Of a stretch of DNA of 8,927 nt, positions 7,097 through 8,927 are shown piece after piece. Under the pieces are notes generated by a model. That model saw only the letters and a program-made list of their open reading frames with translations, was not told where the DNA came from and searched no databases. The position numbers and the translations under genes were made by a program. The stretch comes from Balneolaceae bacterium. GTDB taxonomy: Bacteria; Bacteroidota; Rhodothermia; Balneolales; Balneolaceae. How positions within the stretch are numbered: position 1 is the first letter of the stretch; every line of letters begins with the position of its first letter. The stretch covers positions 1-8,927 of the forward strand of contig SKZL01000128.1 in the NCBI GenBank assembly GCA_007127395.1, in the 5' to 3' direction.

Positions 7097-7661
7097 GAAA
7101 GGAAAAATTGTCGTTTTAGTTTCTCCCAGCGGTGGCGGAAAATCAACCATGGCCAAGCGGTTATTGAGTGATTTTGACAAGCTCAAATTTTCAGTAAGCG
7201 CAACAACCAGAAAACCCAGAGAAGGAGAAACAGACGGTGTACATTATTGGTTTTTATCCAAAGAGGAATTTATTAATAAAGTTGACCAGAACCGGTTTCT
7301 GGAGCATGAAGAGTTCTATAACGGAACCATGTATGGCACTCTTCGCGAGAGCGTTGAAAATGACCTGAAAAAAGGGTACTTTGTACTGCTTGACATTGAT
7401 GTTCTGGGAGCATTGAATATTCAGCAGATGTACGGTGATCAGGCACTCACAGTTTTCCTTGCACCTCCATCCCTGGATGTATTGAAAAAACGTCTTGAAT
7501 TACGCGGTACAGAGACAGATGAGACACTTGCTACCAGAATTGAGCGTGCCAAAAATGAGATGACATACGCTGATCGCTTTGATGTTGTTGTCATTAACGA
7601 CCGATTGGAAAATGCTTACGGGCAGATTAAAGAATTGGTCAATAACTTTATGTTTAGTTAA
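7089..7661 (+). CDS. gmk: Guanylate kinase
   Basis: This cytoplasmic enzyme phosphorylates GMP to GDP with ATP, in purine nucleotide synthesis. From the TTG start it is 190 aa, the usual Gmk length. The P-loop SPSGGGKST (residues 12-20) is followed by the GMP-binding segment TTRKPREGETDGVHYWF (39-55). Further landmarks are EEFYNGTMYGT (74-84), DIDVLGA (102-108) and the lid-like RGTETDE (139-145) with R150. The first P-loop Gly of the textbook GxxGxGKS is Ser here; related Bacteroidota enzymes, as I recall, also lack it. The TTG start is chosen because residues begin SKKGKIVVLVS as in the family and because AGG lies 9 nt upstream; an earlier TTG at 7044 is unlikely. It overlaps yicC by 8 nt and precedes rpoZ by 13 nt. 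Confidence 0.94.
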   Translation: MSKKGKIVVLVSPSGGGKSTMAKRLLSDFDKLKFSVSATTRKPREGETDGVHYWFLSKEEFINKVDQNRFLEHEEFYNGTMYGTLRESVENDLKKGYFVLLDIDVLGALNIQQMYGDQALTVFLAPPSLDVLKKRLELRGTETDETLATRIERAKNEMTYADRFDVVVINDRLENAYGQIKELVNNFMFS

Positions 7662-7674
7662 AAGGATAAAAATT

Positions 7675-7965
7675 ATGCCTATTAGAACTTTGGATGTTGA
7701 AAAAATTGGCGGCGAGTCCAACAAGTATGAAAAGATTGTGATTCTCTCCAAAAGAGCCCGTCAAATTGCGGCTCAGGAGAAGCTGGAATTGGATGAAAAA
7801 CTGAAATATTTTGAAGGTTTCGAAGATGAAGATGAGTTTACCTTCAACGAAGAGCAGGAGCGGATCTCTAAAGCTTTTGAAGTACTCCCGCATGCAACTC
7901 AACGTGCAGTGGATGAGTTGATGGAAGAAAAAGTGACCTATCGCTATCCAACCAAAGAGCTCTAA
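7675..7965 (+). CDS. rpoZ: DNA-directed RNA polymerase subunit omega
   Basis: This 96-aa small subunit helps assemble and stabilise RNA polymerase by binding beta-prime. The conserved core NKYEKIVILSKRARQIA (residues 16-32) matches the omega pattern (E. coli NRFDLVLVAARRARQM). The second half is unlike E. coli omega: an acidic stretch EGFEDEDEF (47-55), then ISKAFEVLPHATQRAVDELM (64-83) and KVTYRYP. This layout fits the Bacteroidota-type omega. The ATG at 7675 is preceded by AGGA (7663-7666) at 8-nt spacing, which decides against an in-frame start farther upstream inside gmk. The gmk-rpoZ-coaBC order is common in bacteria and supports the call for a protein this short. Whether the ppGpp-binding role of E. 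coli omega holds here is unknown. Confidence 0.85.
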   Translation: MPIRTLDVEKIGGESNKYEKIVILSKRARQIAAQEKLELDEKLKYFEGFEDEDEFTFNEEQERISKAFEVLPHATQRAVDELMEEKVTYRYPTKEL

Positions 7966-7967
7966 AC

Positions 7968-8927
7968 ATGCTTGCCGGTAAGCGCATCTTACTGGGTGTG
8001 ACCGGTGGGGTGGCTGCATACAAGGCGGTCTACCTGTTAAGAGAGTTTCAAAAAGCGGGGGCAGAGGTCAGGGTTACCATGACCCCTTCCGCTACACGAT
8101 TTGTTGGTATAGAGACATTTTCATCACTCAGCCGGCACGAAGTAGCTGTCGAAGTCTTCAATGATGAAAAACCGGGCAATTCCTGGACTAAACATATTCA
8201 GTGGGGAGAGTGGGCCGATCTGTTTTTGATAGCTCCCTGCACAGCCAATACGCTTGCCAAAATTACTCATGGACAGGCAGATAACATGCTCACCACTACT
8301 GTACTCACCGCAAGATGCCCTATTCTTATCTGTCCAACAATGGATGGAGAGATGTATGAAAGCCCGGCCGTAGCTACAAATCTGAAAAGAGCTGTTGGAA
8401 TGGGTTTCTATTTCATGGAACCTGAAACCGGTTATCTTGCCAGTGGATTGGAATCTGTCGGACGTTTGCCGGAATCGGATAAAATCCTGAAAAAAGTTAA
8501 AAATATTATCTCTGAACATGCCATTCAGGGACCCTTAACCGGGAAAAAAGTACTTGTCACCGCAGGCCCAACGCGTGAATTTATTGACCCGGTACGTTTT
8601 ATCTCAAATCCAAGCAGCGGTAAAATGGGTATTGCAATGGCCGATGCCGCACACATGCTGGGTGGAGATGTTAACCTATTATGCGGGCCTGTCACCATTC
8701 CTGTTCCGGAAAGGCTTAACCATCAAACTTTTGAATCGGCTGAAGACCTTTTCACCCTTGTAAAGAAATACCGGGATGCGGATGTCATCATTATGGCTGC
8801 AGCCGTCTCCGATTTTAGATCAGCCGAAACCAATGATCATAAAGTAAAAAAAGAGAATGTCTCGCTGTCACTTCAATTGCAAAATAACCCTGATATTCTC
8901 AAATGGCTGGGGGAAAACAGAATCGAT
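7968..8927 (+). CDS. coaBC: Bifunctional phosphopantothenoylcysteine decarboxylase / phosphopantothenate-cysteine ligase, partial
   Basis: The first 320 codons are present and the frame is still open at the right edge; the family is about 400 aa. It makes 4'-phosphopantetheine for coenzyme A. The CoaC flavoprotein domain (about 1-185) shows [10 protein letters not shown] (10-19), catalytic-type H76 in [20 protein letters not shown] (89-98) and PTMDGEMY (123-130). The CoaB ligase domain from about residue 192 shows [20 protein letters not shown] (197-216) with N214, [15 protein letters not shown] (276-284) and KVKK (K292), all ligase-typical. Two E. coli Dfp decarboxylase residues are changed: Asn125 is Asp126 and Cys158 is Ser159 ([10 protein letters not shown]). 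As I recall, Bacteroidota CoaBC often look this way, so it is probably functional. The ATG is 2 nt after the rpoZ stop, with AAAGAG 8 nt upstream. Confidence 0.93.
   Translation, partial: MLAGKRILLGVTGGVAAYKAVYLLREFQKAGAEVRVTMTPSATRFVGIETFSSLSRHEVAVEVFNDEKPGNSWTKHIQWGEWADLFLIAPCTANTLAKITHGQADNMLTTTVLTARCPILICPTMDGEMYESPAVATNLKRAVGMGFYFMEPETGYLASGLESVGRLPESDKILKKVKNIISEHAIQGPLTGKKVLVTAGPTREFIDPVRFISNPSSGKMGIAMADAAHMLGGDVNLLCGPVTIPVPERLNHQTFESAEDLFTLVKKYRDADVIIMAAAVSDFRSAETNDHKVKKENVSLSLQLQNNPDILKWLGENRID

Noticed and set aside
6700..7146. 148-codon open frame on the minus strand across yicC and gmk
   Set aside because: It is rich in Ser, Leu, Ile and Arg, as expected from the complement of acidic helical coding sequence. 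It covers two conserved genes in the correct frames and has no family resemblance.
7654..8019. 121-codon open frame on the minus strand opposite rpoZ
   Set aside because: It spans the rpoZ and coaBC junction antisense, and its Phe/Ile-rich translation mirrors the acidic Glu/Lys codons of omega. There is no independent support.
8554..8763. 69-codon plus-strand open frame near the right end
   Set aside because: It is an alternative frame inside the CoaB ligase domain of coaBC, whose own frame carries all the conserved motifs.

Overview
The window is a housekeeping stretch of a moderately AT-rich bacterial chromosome. Gene content and protein style point to the Bacteroidota/Balneolota/Rhodothermota side of the tree. 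The clues are a three-gene type-B succinate dehydrogenase in the order sdhC-sdhA-sdhB, a GlmM with a GEGNGG sugar loop, a lineage-style omega subunit, and a CoaBC lacking the usual decarboxylase Asn and Cys. A Balneolota-type marine bacterium is my best guess. It rests on remembered protein style, not on a search.

Left part (1-3705, minus strand): sdhC, sdhA and sdhB are read leftward with 26-nt and 9-nt spacers. They encode the membrane cytochrome b, flavoprotein and iron-sulfur subunits of succinate:quinone oxidoreductase. A clear intrinsic terminator follows sdhB at 227-256. At the extreme left edge the first ten codons of another minus-strand gene may be present (1-30).

Middle (3706-4165): a 460-bp gap separates the divergent sdh operon from a PduO-type cobalamin adenosyltransferase gene. 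It holds a palindrome next to the sdhC start, a repeated ATC(A/T)GATTT motif, a nested inverted repeat, and an open but startless 71-codon frame that may be chance or gene debris. I see no cobalamin riboswitch and no RNA gene there.

Right part (4166-8927, plus strand): the adenosyltransferase gene is followed by glmM (cell-wall amino-sugar precursor), yicC (RNase-family protein), gmk (guanylate kinase), rpoZ (RNA polymerase omega) and coaBC (coenzyme A synthesis), which runs off the right edge. From yicC onward the genes are tightly packed: yicC and gmk overlap by 8 nt, gmk-rpoZ has a 13-nt gap and rpoZ-coaBC a 2-nt gap. This strongly suggests one transcript; glmM may head it or have its own promoter. 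The unit supplies nucleotide, transcription, cofactor and envelope functions. I found no mobile element, CRISPR array, tRNA or rRNA, and no convincing undescribed multi-gene system. The points most worth a second look are the CoaBC active-site substitutions, the TTG start of gmk, and the structure of the divergent intergenic region.
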